From: Hormiphora californensis
Taxonomy: Eukaryota; Ctenophora; Tentaculata; Cydippida; Pleurobrachiidae
Assembly (NCBI GenBank): GCA_020137815.1
Contig: CM035351.1
Location: forward strand, 8,693,100 to 8,757,099
DNA length: 64,000 bases
Reading direction: 5' to 3'
A program made the translations under genes and the position numbers. The first letter of the stretch is position 1; each line of letters begins with the position of its first letter. This document shows, one piece after another, positions 28,731 to 45,557 of this stretch. Under the pieces are notes generated by a model, which worked only from the letters and a program-made list of their open reading frames with translations, did no database searches and was not told where the DNA came from.

Positions 28731-28903
28731 AGAAATAAGAAGCAGGACCTTTAGCATATTACATATGTTTTACATTTAAACAGAAAAAAAAGAAATGTGA
28801 TAAAAATTTTATAAATTAGATAGGCAGATTTATAATTTTCTATGTTTTGTACTACATATTTTCTTTGGGGCCTGGGCTGAAATTTAAAATGTTTTGTATT
28901 GTA

Positions 28904-29836
28904 CAGTCAAACCTCGATTTACCGAAACCTCGATTTACCGGACAGGTAAATTTCCCAAATTGGGATATTAATGGCATTGGGAGAGTAATGTTATCCACTA
29001 AATACCGTTTGCCTCGATTCATTACCAGGCTAACTGCAGCAGTGGTGCTCACATTGACCGCATGCACAATTTGGTGACATTGACACCTAGTGCGTGCGAG
29101 ATCGAGCTCGCACATAGGTGTCCGCTCCGCCCCCTAAAAAAGGGTCGTGTCTTTCAAGCCAAATTGCACGTGATCCACTGGACCGATTTGCATCCGGTTT
29201 GTCGCAAAAGACTACAAATTGGTCCTAGTTTACTGGAAAATACCCGAGAAGTTTGTCTGTCAACAGGAAGTGGGTCAAAATTGACACTGAAGTCAAATCT
29301 ATAATCTGGCTTCCGAGCCTTTTTGCACCACTCCCAGACGGTGTAGAATAAATCTGAGGGTATCAGAAGATAGGTTGAACTCTTGTGAGTGCTGGAAAAT
29401 ACCCGGCATTAATAGCTGATGCTAATTGCATCAACATATCTCCCAATATCTTCTAAATCGCATGGGCGTAGTGCAGAAAGTCTCGGAGGCCAGATTGTGG
29501 GTTTGACTTCGGTGTCGGTTTTGGCCCACTTCCTGTTGGCAGACGGGCTTCTCGGGTGTTTTCCAGTGTATTGGGATCATTTGTGGTCTTTTGCGACGGG
29601 CCGGATGCAGATCCCTTGAAAGAAGCGACCCTTTTTGAGGCGGAGCGGACACCTGTGTGAGCTCGATCTTGGTCGCGCACGGTGTCTATGTCACCAAATG
29701 CACAATATGTCTTATAGACGTTGTAGGACGTAGACCGCGTCGTAGGCAACGTTTTATGCGGGTGCCGAGTGGCCAATAATCAATATATGGCGGAGCACCC
29801 TTCCCCTGACGAGTCCGGAAAATCGAGCTTTTACTG
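28904..29836. mobile_element. Pogo-like MITE with internal foldback
   Basis: The left end CAGTCAAACCTCGATTTACC after a TA is mirrored at the right end by CCGGAAAATCGAGCTTTTACTG. Inside, about 29095-29155 (GATCGAGCTCGCACATAGGTG, AAAGGGTCG) is inverted at about 29615-29690. Ends of this type belong to pogo/Tigger-related Tc1-mariner elements. No transposase frame remains. Confidence 0.75.
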
Positions 29837-29940
29837 TTTATTTTAGATTTATAATTCACATGACGTAGTAATCAATGTACCCTGTCTTATTTTTGTACAC
29901 GTTCAATTATACCGTATTATCGATATAATGTACAACAATG

Positions 29941-30345
29941 ATAGATAATGCCCAATGTGTCCCTGATAAGCTTAGAATTGGCCCATTTTCACTGAAAAAG
30001 TTTCCCGAAAATTTCGAAAAAAGTCATTTTTTGAAGTTTGCGATGCATTTTATTTCCATTTTATTTAAAAGTCCACTTTTAAAGTTGCTTGCGGAGGCCC
30101 GTACACATGGTTACCACTTCGTGACATACTTCCCGGAAGTCTCATTGCACTCTGATCGTTTCTCGTTTCCTGTTGCTCTCGTTCTCTCAGTACAAACACC
30201 ACATTTTGTCACCTGTTTCTTCCTTTAACATTCAACAATCACTCACAGCCCTCCTCCTACTCCCCAGTGGTCTCTACACAGCTTAGATAATGCCCAATGT
30301 GTCCCTGATAAGCTTAGAATTGGCCCATTTTCACTGAAAAGGTAC
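29941..30345. repeat. Direct repeat of ~58 bases, copies 343 apart
   Basis: AGATAATGCCCAATGTGTCC and the following sequence to TTTTCACTGAAAA occur at about 29942-29999 and again at about 30285-30340 with almost no change. No gene lies between them. Possibly the flanks of a short insertion or a segmental duplication. Confidence 0.85.
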
Positions 30346-30779
30346 CCGCAAAATCACACCCGCCCACCCCCCAGCCACCCTCCCTAAATAGAGGCGTTTA
30401 CTAAACAGCCCACTACAGCGACAATCCTTGTGTTTTGGTGCACTAAGTCGCTTATCGCGTGTAACAATTATCAATGATCTTATCTATGTTATCCGACTTG
30501 TCTTCTAGAACATTTCATACTCTACATTTGTACTGTCCTATGCCTTATTTGTGTTTGATTGTCTTTAATCTTAATCTCTACTGAAAATGGACACACTTCA
30601 CATCTCATCACCAATACGTCACGGTACCCATCACATCCATCAAGGTCGTAAGTTTGTCAGTCCGTTGTTATGTACAGTTGTATCCAAATTATGATCGTAG
30701 CCATTGAGAGATTCTATTCTTATTCTTAGTTAGTATCTTTAGCTAGCGCTGTTGACAGACCGTACTCACAATGGAAAAC

Positions 30780-31016
30780 GTTACCTTGATCCAGACCAAG
30801 TCCAAGACTTGCTACCTTGTTCCAAAACATCTCAAGACTACCACAAAGGCAAAACGTTACCTTGTTCCAGACAAAACAAACTCAAGACACTCAAAGGCAA
30901 ATCGTTACCTTGTTCCAGACTAAACTAAACTCAAGACACTCTCAACGGCAAAACGTTACCCTGTTCCAGACTAAACTAAACTCAAGACACTCTCAAAGGC
31001 AAAACGTTACCTTAGG
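30780..31016. repeat. Tandem array of a ~58-base unit, about four copies
   Basis: Units contain GGCAAAACGTTACCTTGTTCC and CTCAAGACACTC. The last two copies are almost identical and the first is degraded. Confidence 0.85.
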
Positions 31017-31228
31017 AATTGATTTAGGCCAGGAGTAGTGTGATACCCCTGTCGACGTCGTGCGGCTCACGCCGCTCGGCGTCGCCAGTGGTTGACCACG
31101 GTCTTCCTGGAGCGTCTGAAGTAACATGCTCTGCATAAACTGATTGGTGGGTGGCCGTGGCCTTGCTACGGCGGAGTGGTGGACGTGCTGGGGCGCCTAA
31201 TAAGCGTGCTCGGTGCGGCCGCCGCTAA

Positions 31229-31535
31229 TGTCCATTTTTTTTCAACTGTTCACCCCCCAAAGTCGTGCGCGGAATTGTTTTGCGCGTTTATCACATGTTA
31301 ACGTGTAGCGCGCGCAGCGTAAATTAAAATATCGCACGCGCAAGAGTTGAGGGGTGAACAGTTGAATAAAAATGGACTTTAAAGTCGGATTTTTTGAAGT
31401 TGTCACCCCAAAATGACCGCGCATGTGAAATTTATCAATTTTGACGCGCACACCACACGTTAACATGTGATGTGACGCGCAAAAACATTCCGCGCACGAA
31501 AAGGGGGGTGACAACTTCAAAAAATCCGACTTTAC
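31229..31535. mobile_element. Two adjacent foldbacks
   Basis: First pair: TTCAACTGTTCACCCC at about 31229 and its reverse at about 31350. Second pair: GTCGGATTTTTTGAAGTTGTC at about 31385 and its reverse near 31510-31531. Interiors are CG-rich (GCGCG runs). The second pair is related to the foldback at 23086-23325. Confidence 0.8.
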
Positions 31536-31948
31536 TTTCGGGCAGGTCACTCGCCAGACGCAGCAAGTACAAACAAACAAACAAACCTAAAATAACAGGT
31601 GTGTGGCGCGCATTTTTTTGCGCGTACCACGCTAGTGTCTCCCACTACTGGCAATCTTAAGACTTGAACCCGAAAGCGTTGGAAAGATAATTTTAAGACC
31701 TTTCCAACGCAACCAAAATCAATTCTTTATCTAATCAGGAACCGGAGATATGAGCGAAAAGGTTTCTCGAATTGTCACGCGCAAATACAACGCCGCGCGA
31801 CTTCTTTGAATGCGCGGCGGCCTGTCGCTTAAATTAAAAATTCAACTTTACAGGTGCACGCTGCCAAAAAAGTTGATTCACTAAAATGGCTCTAACCGCC
31901 AAACCATTCAACCGTTTTGGCTGATTCAAAGTTTATATGGTAGGGAAT

Positions 31949-32022
31949 GTCAAGGCCTAACCCCAACCCAAACCCCAACCCTAACCCTAACCCTACTTTA
32001 GCCCTAACCCTAAAAAACCGTT
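31949..32022. repeat. Internal telomere-type (CCCTAA)n stretch, copy 2
   Basis: Same arrangement as at 22888-22960. It is followed by two short direct repeats of AAAAAACCGTTTGTCAGCAC at about 32010 and 32064. The flank at 31780-31850 (CGCCGCGCGACTTCTTTGAATG) is an inverted relative of 23025-23065. Confidence 0.88.
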
Positions 32023-32879
32023 TGTCAGCACTCCCAAAACACCCAGATTTTAACGCTGCCCTAAAAAACCGTTTGTCAGCACTCACGAAACACCCAGATT
32101 TTATTGATTAGGATCGCCTCCGTGACTTTCGTCTGACTGGCGGGTCCAAGCAGTTGCCAATGTCAAAACTTCCTAAATCAGGGGGTTCTCCCATTGTGTT
32201 GGTTGGTTAGTGGTGGCTGCAAGTGCTTCGTTAGGGTAGATATTGGGCGATTTCGCTGCCATCTGTGCTATATTTTTCTTTCCATCTTTAAATTTATCCA
32301 TATAAGTTAACTTTGTTAGGTCGAGTTTTGTTCTTCTCTCTGTCAGGCAGCCACAAGGATGAGAGATGCGAGAATAACAAAAACTCCTGACTATCAACAT
32401 GAGGCTAATAAAACGTTTGAATGTACACTATCACCCAACTGTCTGGTTAACTACGGTGAGGGGTAGTTGGTGGGTGGTTGGTTTGTGTGGGTGTAACTTG
32501 GTAACTGGTACTTCAGGTATGTCGGCACTCATATAATAACACACGTGACTAGGGCTCTCTTTCTGTCGGTTTTTTCACCTATTCGCCTAGTTACTCGTCT
32601 GTTCTCCCTCCTCTATTATTAAGTTGGCTAGTAGTGGGTATGTTTTTTAGCAGTTTAGTGTTTTTTTTTTATGTGTTTTTAACCAGAGCTGAGTTACTAT
32701 CTGACTCTTCCTAGGGCATTCACTCTTTATTTGGACCTGTCTCACATTTAGACGCTTCGGTGGTCCCTCAAGGGACATGATGTATCTTACTCTGACCTTG
32801 TTCTCGCCGGTGTCTCTCCTCGGAAGTACGACGCTTTGATATTTCCTCCTGAGAAAGAGATCTTTCCCCTACCCCACTG

Positions 32880-33610
32880 CCCATGCCAAAACTTCCTGGT
32901 CCTATGAGCTAACACCCTGTTCTACTACCACCATTACGGTGGATGGGTTCAGTTGGAAGTGCACCACTTGTGGACGTACTGTGTCCTGGTACGGAAACAC
33001 CAGCATCCGCGAAAGAAGTCCGATGCCTTCAGCAAGTTTATCGGCCTCCTGAACCAGTTCACAAACCCTGAAGAACATCACTGCTCTGCCATGCATCATA
33101 CCTTTCTCGATAGAGGCACGTCCTACAGACTTCTACTACAGATACGGAGGGCAGAAATGCACGATGAATGACCCTCTACTGCTGGGATGAGATCGGAGGA
33201 CTGGGAAGATTTGTTCAAATTGACGAGAGCAAGCCCAGCATGACACCAAAGTACAGCCGAGGCCGAATCGTGGTGACCTGGTCTTTGGAGGTGTCGACCA
33301 AGGACAGGAGAAGCATTTTTCGTGATCTGCCAGGAAACAAGAGAGACGAGGCACCCCTTACTTCCATCATCAAAAGCTACATCCGTCCGGTTCATAACAT
33401 CTCTGACTGCTGGGCCGCTACAGAAACCTCAACCAGCACGGATACACACATCATACCGTGACCATTCCACAAACTTGTGTGCCCTACTCTGGAGGCGCAA
33501 ACCACGCATTGAGGACTCTGGACCACCTAAGAATCATACAACGTTTGCGGGTTGGGAGGAAATCGCTCTGAGAGGGACCTTACAAATGGATAGTACTGAA
33601 AAGCCTGGCT
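32880..33610 (+). pseudogene. Decayed Merlin/ISXO2-like DDE transposase
   Basis: Fragments in different frames follow the order of this family. There is a zinc-ribbon-like part (CPCQNF, then FSWKCTTCGRTVSW), then FVQIDESKPSM and YSRGRIVV, where the DES acidic residue of the catalytic triad is seen. Next come VSTKDRRSIFRDLPG, HNISDCWAATET with the second Asp, and about 33490-33550 a His/Asn-rich remnant. Stops and shifts break the frame between the ribbon and the core. This is the Merlin group of animal DNA transposons, relatives of bacterial IS1016/ISXO2. Terminal repeats were not identified. Confidence 0.7.
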
Positions 33611-34439
33611 GAAGAGCAAAGGAGTCACACTGTAATGATATGAGCCGTCTTTTTCTGAGTTCTTGCCTGGCCTCCTATATTACAGGACATGTGTGTGTGT
33701 TTAACTTTAATCACTGTATTTTTATTCTAATTACATAATTCTGTATTAAATCTGTTGTACATTGTTTTCACTATATATCCATATCAATCAGTTATAACAC
33801 TGTACTTCAAATGATAGAACCTCGTCTCTTCCGTTTCAACGTAAGTTTGGAGCAGGCTTTCTGGAGTTCTCGCTCACAACATGTCCAAAATTCAGCAATT
33901 TTATAGTACCGTTTTCTTCTCATGTTTCCTGTTCAGTTTCTCGAAATTGTCTCTTTCTGAGACCTTGTAAAGCGAGCACATTGGCTTACTCTTCATGAAA
34001 AGGCTCTTCTTGACGTTGCTCCTTGACATGCTTCACGTAGGTTTGTTGATTCAAACTGTGTGTGATTGAGAAATATAGTATCAGAGGAGTGTTACATAAC
34101 CACCTGGTAAGTGAAAATTTAGTAGTATTGTTATGGCACCATACCTGTTTTATTGAATCGCACTTTTCAAATGCATTAACGAGTTTTCGTAGTCCCAGTT
34201 GGAGATGTTCATCAAGATTCAGAGGTAAGGAAGTATTTATGTTTCGGTTCGGCAATGAACCGGTACCATACCACTCAGGCGAATATACATCGTTTAGTGT
34301 TTTAGGTGTAAGCTAAATCATAATCAGGGTGACAAAACAGGAGACACTGGAAGATAGCTAAATGGTTGGGAGTTGTGGCGGTGCATAGTTAGTTTTGAAG
34401 TAGAAACGGTCTTGTATTTATATATCAGTATCAGGTATT
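33611..34439. other. Intergenic stretch without recognised genes
   Basis: Short open frames on both strands show no domain or splice support. The stretch leads into the tandem array at 34440. Confidence 0.4.
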
Positions 34440-35205
34440 CAAGTGCGTTATCGTGTGATATTTATTACGTCATTGTCTAATAATTACCAGTTAGTAACTG
34501 TTACATGTAATGATTAGTTATGATATGTGACAGTGTGATCATATTATTACGCGGAGTGGGAGTGTCTATAATTACCAGTTAGTAACTGTTACAATGATTA
34601 GTATGGTGATAGGTTATGATATGTGACAGTGTGATCATATTATTACGCGGTGAGTGGTATTGTCTAATAATACAGTTAGTAACTGTTACAATGTAATGAT
34701 AGGTAGTATATGTGACAGTGTGATCATATTATTACGCGGAGTGGTATTGTCTAATAATTACCAGTTAGTAACTGTTACAATGATTAGGTATGGTGATAGG
34801 TATGATATGTGACGTGTGATCATATTATTACGCGGAGTGGGTATTGTCAATAATTACCAGTAGAACTGTTACAATGTATGATTAGGTATGATATGTGACA
34901 GTGTGATCATATTATTACGCGGAGTGGTATTGTTCTAATAATACCAGTTAGTAACTGTTACAATGATTAGGTATGGTGATAGGTATGACTTTGTGACAGT
35001 GTGATCATATTATATAGCGGAGTGGTATTGTCTAATAATTACAGTTAGTACTGTTACAATGATTAGGTATGGTACGTGACAGTGTGATCATATTATTACG
35101 CCGGAGGGTGTGTATTGTCTAATAATTACCAGTTAGTGACTGTTATGATTAGCTATGGTACGTGACAGTGTGATATTATTCGTGAAGTGGTATTGTTAAC
35201 ATATA
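34440..35205. repeat. Tandem array of a ~95-base unit, about eight noisy copies
   Basis: Each unit reads about GTGTGATCATATTATTACGCGG, AGTGGTATTGTC, TAATAATTACCAGTTAGTAAC, TGTTACAATGATTAGG. Copies differ mainly by single-base losses and gains (CCAGTAGAACTG beside CCAGTTAGTAACTG) rather than substitutions. That pattern fits consensus errors from long reads. Confidence 0.92.
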
Positions 35206-35679
35206 ACCATGATTTTCAATGACCAGGTATTTAAATTGTTGCGTGATAGTATCCATTTTTATTACTTGCAGGAGTTGTACTTCTAAAACACATGGTTTGT
35301 TAAACTTAGATAATCTAATTCTATAAATTTACATATATATTCACAACACTCTACATCAATTCCCCGCTCACTCTCGCCTCTCGGACCCGTCGTGCAGTCT
35401 GGGGCTCTTCGGGATGTTTTGACATTCCTTTTGGTGAGTAGGATTGTGTGTTGCGTCCTCGTTGAGAAGATATCGATGAAGCTTGCGAGGCTCGATCAAA
35501 GCTGCCTCAGCAATCTGTTTTGTATCGTAGAATGCTCTCAGGTTGATGCCGGTCCGCGACAGAGCCTCTGTTGTGCTGGAATTGGTAGACCTCTGTTGGT
35601 TCCAGACAAGATTGTATCTGGTCAGTGCCTTCCCCGCGATGCTATTGGCCCCGAATGAAGACCCAGGCTGGGCAGAAAC

Positions 35680-36055
35680 AGGTCCAGTAGGAGGGGGTCC
35701 AGCGGGAGGTCCGATGGGCGGGGCAGAGGGTCCGGGAGGTCCGATAGGCGGGGCAGGTGGTCCAGCAGGTCCAGCGGGGTCCGATGGGCGGGGCAGAGGG
35801 TCAGCTGGGGGTCCGATAGCGGGGCAGGTGGTCCAGAGGTCCAGCGGAGGTCCGATGGGCGGGCAGAGGGGTCCAGCGGGAGGTCCGATAGGCGGGGAGG
35901 TGGTCCAGCAGGTCCAGCGGGAGGTCCGATGGGCGGGGCAGAGGGTCCAGCGGGAGGTCCGGTAGGCGGGCAGGGGGTCAGCAGGTCCGGCATGGGTCCG
36001 TTAGGTGCAGCAGCGGGTACAGTAGGAGGTGTAGGTCCAGCCAGGGGGTCCGGTA
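35680..36055. repeat. GC-rich minisatellite GGTCCAGCGGGAGGTCCGATGGGCGGGGCAG-like
   Basis: About ten units of roughly 30-40 bases built from GGTCCAGCGGGAGGTCC and GATGGGCGGGGCAGAGG. It can be read as Gly-rich (plus) or Pro-rich (minus), but indels change the frame between units. Coding is therefore unproven. Confidence 0.85.
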
Positions 36056-36439
36056 GGAGTGACTGAGTGGGTAGCACAGGGTGTGCAGAGAGTACTGCAG
36101 GATGACTGTCCCGTCGGTTTAAAGGTGAGGTTGTCCAGGAGGGTCTGTGGGCAGAGAGTGCATTCGCCGAAGGTAGAAGAAGACTCATGATGTTGTTTGT
36201 AAAGGATTGGGATAATTATAGTTCACGCACATGGTTAATTTATAGTATAGAGTCACTAGGGATCGCCTCACCGTTTTAGCGTGTTCTATTGATGATGTGG
36301 TTATATGAGACGTGGGTATGCGAGACATGACTAGGACTGATCGTGGCAGGTCATATCGCCGATTAAGCAGATGCAGCCGATTAGCGATCGCTGGCCGATT
36401 AAGCAGATCCATGGCCGATTAAAGCAGATCACATGGCCG

Positions 36440-36900
36440 ATTATGGCCGGAGAGAAAAAGAGAGAGAGAGGAGAGAGAGAGAGAGATAGGGTGAGAGAGG
36501 GGGAGAGAAGTAAGTAGAGTGATTGGAGATAGAGGTAGAGATAGAGATAAGAGTTGAGGTAGAGAAGGGTGGCGGCTCTGTCAGGGAGATGCAGAGCCCA
36601 CCCGAGGGCAGGCAAAAAGACGCGCCTAACTAAAGGCCAGACGAGCGCACATGCGACGACGAGCGAGAACTGACCCTAGCCGGGACGAGAGAGACTACGC
36701 AGACGATGCGCGGCGAGGTGAGACGTAAGACCGGCGGAATAAGAAGAGAGCAAAGCGAGCGAGTGAGACGGTCAAGATGGAGGAGAGAAGAGGAGGAGGG
36801 GAAGGAGGCAGGAGAGAGACAGGGAGAGAAAAGAGAGAGAGAGAGAGAGAGAGAGAAGAGAGAGAGAGATAAGACCACGAAGAGAGACGAGAGAAAGACG

Positions 36901-36939
<39 letters not shown>

Positions 36940-36945
36940 CCACCT
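36440..36945. repeat. GA-rich low-complexity tract
   Basis: Irregular GAGA runs with interspersed GGAGAG and AAAGAGA, densest at 36445-36500 and 36820-36940. No gene is supported. Confidence 0.85.
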
Positions 36946-37024
36946 TTTTTCGGGTTGTAGCCACAATATCAAATTTTTCTATCACTGCGTATTTACGGCA
37001 TTCTAGTTTGGTAGGAATTACCAA

Positions 37025-37410
37025 TGATTGCGTATTCGCTCTGCATTCGCTCTGCATTCGCTCTGCATTCATCTGTATTCAATGCGTATTCACCCTGTAT
37101 TCACTCGTAAACAGTTCTGGTAGGATATCAAGATTGCGTATTCGCTCTGCATTCACTGCGTATTCACTCTGTATTATGCGTATTCATCTGTATTCACTGT
37201 AAACAGTTCTGGTAGGATATCCCCATGATTGCGTATCATGCGTATTCACTTGATTCACTGCGTATTACTCTGAACCACTCTGCATTCACTCTGCATTCAC
37301 TCTGCATTCGCTCTGCATTCACTCTGCATTCACTCTGATTCACTCTGCATTCACTCTGATTCGCTCTGCATTCACTCTGCATTCGCTCTGTATTCACTGC
37401 GTAAACACTA
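37025..37410. repeat. Minisatellite of ATTC(A/G)CTCTGC units (~11 bases)
   Basis: Around thirty copies of GCATTCACTCTGCATTCGCTC-type units, some fused with GTATTC variants. A longer period includes TAAACAGTTCTGGTAGGATATC, seen twice (37109 and 37201). Confidence 0.9.
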
Positions 37411-38250
37411 TCGATTTAAGGATATGGAGGATGCGGGTAGTACCTCCATTTCATCGTCCCTTTTTTTTGTGTCCTCCCTTTTTTATTCCATTTTCTCCCC
37501 GTGCCAACATTTCATTGTCCCTGATGACAGATAGTGTTCAGCTCATATCTGGCAGGCCAATGCTCTGACCACAGTTCTCGCACGCTCCTTATTTGAGAGA
37601 AACGAGAATGGGTCAGGCCAATGCTCTGACAGGCTCATATAGTCTACTTACCATTTCATTGAGTCGCCTGACACTGCGCTAAAGTATGAACAGTTCAACC
37701 ATTTCAGGAGGATCCTCAGTTTGAGAAGGGATATCCTTCAAATGTGGAGTACCGCTCATTCCTTGATCCACCTACAAAACACGGGAGAAAGAAATTAGAA
37801 GTCGCTCTGGGAATGCCAGCTGAAGCAATGAACTAGTGCAGAGCTATGTGACTGATATGGGATATTAAAAACAGACGAATAGTGAAAAAATATATTCTGG
37901 CATGTTCTTTTTTGAACTGTGGTTGCTCAAAGCTCAATAGTTTGGTGATTTAATGATTCATCTATGTGTACGTGTGCTTCTGTAAGGGAAATATTGTCTA
38001 GCTGCAGAGTCTGTGTCGTGATAGAAGTATTATATTATCGACCCCCTTCCCCCACTATATGATTATTATGACACATGGTTATCACGGGTGGGGATCTTTC
38101 TAGCTCATTCTATCCACCCCCCCCCTTCACTATTATATCCATCACTCCATCTTCTCTCTCTTAGTCTACCTCTTTATCACTCTCTCTCCATACAACAATA
38201 CACATATAATCACTCCGACCCTCCATTTCTCACACCTGCTGGATCACCAC
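37411..38250. other. Intergenic region before the second GPCR
   Basis: Holds GCTCTGAC...TTCTCGCACGCTCCTTATTT near 37560-37600, a relative of a stretch near 43316-43352. A possible minus-strand exon at about 37670-37775 is too short to assign. A CT-rich patch precedes the GPCR start. Confidence 0.4.
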
Positions 38251-38251
38251 C

Positions 38252-39270
38252 ATGTTGTCTGCGGATCAGCTCGCCTGTCTGGCCACCAACACCACTATAG
38301 TGGATGAACTACCCCGAATGTCCCCCTGGCTCCTCCTTCTTGCCAGCGCCCACGCCCTACTTGGCATGGAAGCGGTTATTGCCAATTGGACCGTGTTCAG
38401 CTTCTACTCCTCCAAAGCGAAGCATCTTGTCCCGTACATGTACCTAGTGATGTCTGGTTGTGACATATAGTTACCGGGGTAACGGCACTCCTGAATGCCA
38501 CCATCTTTGTATCCTTGGTTCTGATGAAGGACATCACAATGGATCGGTTACCGAGTGTCATTGTCATCCTCAGTGCCATCCACTGCTGTCTCATCATGAT
38601 GACAGCAAGGGTATCCGTTGCCTATAACATCCTCCTGGCAGTGGTTAGAACCAGAGCTCTGGCGTTTCCCTTTTCCCGGCAACCCATGTGGCTTCTAGTG
38701 GTGCTCACCCTGGTAGTCCCAGTGGGTCTCTCGCCCCTAATCGGCCTCCAAGTCAACTACTTCCTGGTTAATGCCCAATACAGTCTGCTCCTGTTCACTC
38801 CCTACCTAGGTGCAAAATGGCTAGGATTTATTGGACTGCAACTCAATATTCTGATCCCGTTTGTACTTCCCAGCATTGTCGCCCTGATCTGCCTTGGAGT
38901 ACAGTCGTGGACTTTGGTAAAAAGTCGTAGAGCAGTTAGGGCACATGGTACTGATAATCAGCGAGAGATAACGAAGACTATCGTCCTGCTTACTCTCCTC
39001 TTCTTTATTTGCAACACCACTTTTGCAGTGAGTTTCTATGTTGATACCTTCACCTTCTTCGTGACTTGTCTCCCGCCACATCTGAGGCTCATTTTGGGCG
39101 TCTTCTTCACCGGCACGCTCTCCATTCTAAACGCAGCGATAAACCCGGTCATTCTGGTGGTCAGAGGCACGAAATTACGGGAGTTTGCTTTTGGTCGAGG
39201 AGGAGGAAGCGGCCGAGGACTTCATAGAATGTTAACTCCAACTCGCTCACAAAGTTATACAAGTTGTTAA
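38252..39270 (+). CDS. Class A-like GPCR, one frameshift
   Basis: Seven-helix receptor of about 338 residues, intronless, ligand unknown. The N-terminal part (38252-38470) covers an NTT glycosylation site and TM1 (LLLASAHALLGMEAVIANW). The main part (from about 38480 to 39270) covers TM2 to TM7: TGVTALLNATIFVSLVLM, CCLIMMTARVSVAYN, then RTRALAF where most relatives have DRY, and INPVILVV in TM7 in place of NPxxY. The frame breaks once near 38465-38475, where one base appears missing; sequence on both sides reads on as a normal TM1-TM2 region. That suggests a consensus error rather than a dead gene, but a pseudogene cannot be excluded. The C-terminal tail is Gly/Arg/Ser-rich. Confidence 0.75.
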
Positions 39271-39769
39271 ATCCCAAATGGTTGATTTGATGTGTGAGTG
39301 TGGGTAAAATATTATGTTACGTATGAATCATGTTTTATCTCCAAAGATGATAATTATAATGCAATACATGTGTTTTTCATCGACTTGCCCAAAATTCATT
39401 GAAATAATGACTAGTTCCATCGTTCAATGAATGGTGAACCGTCACTATTTAACAACAACGTGCCACTGGAATTATATTAGTCAGCTGTCAGATGATTTTT
39501 CTTTAGGGGACGGAAACAAAACTCAAAGGGAACTGATGCACATGCCAAGAAACTGCTTTTATCGTATATTTTAGCTTGATAGGCCAAATATTCGCTGTCC
39601 TCAGGTGCAGTGTGCACAAAATCGAAGAAAAATTTCAAAATCGAAGAAAAATCGGAAAAAAAATGAAAGTTTGAAAAGACTCATATCAGTCCAACTATTA
39701 TTCGACGTTACACGCGATGAAAGTACCAAGTGCGCTGCGGATTGGCCTACGCGCGTGAAGAGAAGCACG

Positions 39770-39955
39770 CGAGAGAGAGAGAGAGAGCGAGATTCTTATA
39801 TCTTCTATATCTCTCATCTATCTATCTCTCTCCCTCTCTTCTCTAGCTATACTCTCTTCTCTCTCTCTATATCTCTCTATATAGACTTATATCTCTCTCT
39901 TTCGCTCTCTCTCCTCTCTCTCTCTCTCATATCTCTCTCTATCCTGTCTATCTCT

Positions 39956-39989
<34 letters not shown>

Positions 39990-40385
39990 TCTCTCCTCTA
40001 TTAATCATAGTGTATTCTCTATGTCTATCGTTCTTTCTCTCTATTCACTCTCTCTCTATCTCCCCCTAATATAGCATCTTACGTCTCACTATGGGTAGCC
40101 GTTGTTTGCACACGAAAAGACTGTTATCACAAACACTCTCTACTCCCACAAATGCGTTTCAAACTTTCTCCCCTGCGATATCCCTACCTCTCTTCAACTC
40201 TCTCTCCAACTCTCTCTCTTTTTTCGCTCTTTCTCTATCTCACTCTCTCTCTTTCTTACTCTACCCCCTCTCTCTCTCCCTCTCTTGAACTGAAAACTCT
40301 ACCCCTCTCTCGCTCTCAACTCTCTATTGCTATCGCTCTCTCTTTCTACCCCCTCTATCTCTCCATCCCTCTCTCTCCTCCGGTT
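39770..40385. repeat. CT-rich low-complexity region
   Basis: Irregular CTCTCT runs with TATCTCTC interruptions at 39805-40065 and 40190-40380. Open frames across it are repeat artefacts. Confidence 0.88.
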
Positions 40386-40569
40386 TCATCGTCACGCAGA
40401 CATAGCGTCTGGCAGCTCATATAGTTTCTCACGGCCTCCCCGCCATCACATGACCCCCTCATCCAATCAGGACTGACCATTGATCGTCACGTGACTGCCA
40501 CGTGGCACCCACCGGCGCCTCCATGTCTGGTCAGATTTTGATCTCGCTCGAAACTATAACACCATCGCT

Positions 40570-45109
<4,540 letters not shown>

Positions 45110-45516
45110 GAGAGTGACGGTTGTTTGACGACATATGTAGCAGATGTAGGGATCTTGAGATCAGAGACAGATTCTTCTTTGACTTTTATATCAGAGACAG
45201 TAGAGGGTAAAGATCAGAGACAGTAAATCGAGTAAAGATCAGAGACAGTGAATCAAGTAAAGATATCAAGTCTGCACCGCAGATGAGAGCTTTGTCACAA
45301 AGTTTGTGGGACAAGCGTGCAGGACACGATTTCAAAGAGTTGTTTGTGGAACGCGCAGTAGCATCAAACTGGGGTTCTGCGCGCAACCGTGGGAAAATCA
45401 GAGAAATTGCATCGAACAGCTGTGAACATCATCAATTTCGCCGATATCTATCCAGGACCTTGCCAATTGATATGGGCGTATTTCCGGTGCTTATCAATTA
45501 TTGTTGCTACAAAGTA

Positions 45517-45557
45517 AATAAACTTGTATAACAAAGTTAACGAAAATGTTCAATAAA
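45517..45557 (+). terminator. Polyadenylation signals after the TGF-beta gene
   Basis: Two AATAAA hexamers at about 45517 and 45552, some 400 bases past the stop codon. The gene is convergent with the sulfotransferase gene ending at 45913. Confidence 0.45.

Noticed and set aside
32880-33610. Bacterial contamination because of ISXO2 similarity
   Set aside because: The copy is decayed, lies among animal repeats, and Merlin elements of this type are native to animal genomes.
35622-36188. Pro-rich frame on the minus strand (and Gly-rich frame on the plus strand)
   Set aside because: Both come from a GC-rich minisatellite whose indels change frame from unit to unit; there is no signal peptide, domain or splice support.
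37025-37410. CRISPR-like regular repeats here and at 47397-47590
   Set aside because: Units are contiguous or without unique spacers, and the DNA is an animal genome; they are minisatellites.
37670-37780. Possible minus-strand exon with ERYSTFEGYPFSN, reminiscent of a BIR domain
   Set aside because: Stops follow at once, no His/Cys zinc ligands are seen and no neighbouring exon was found.
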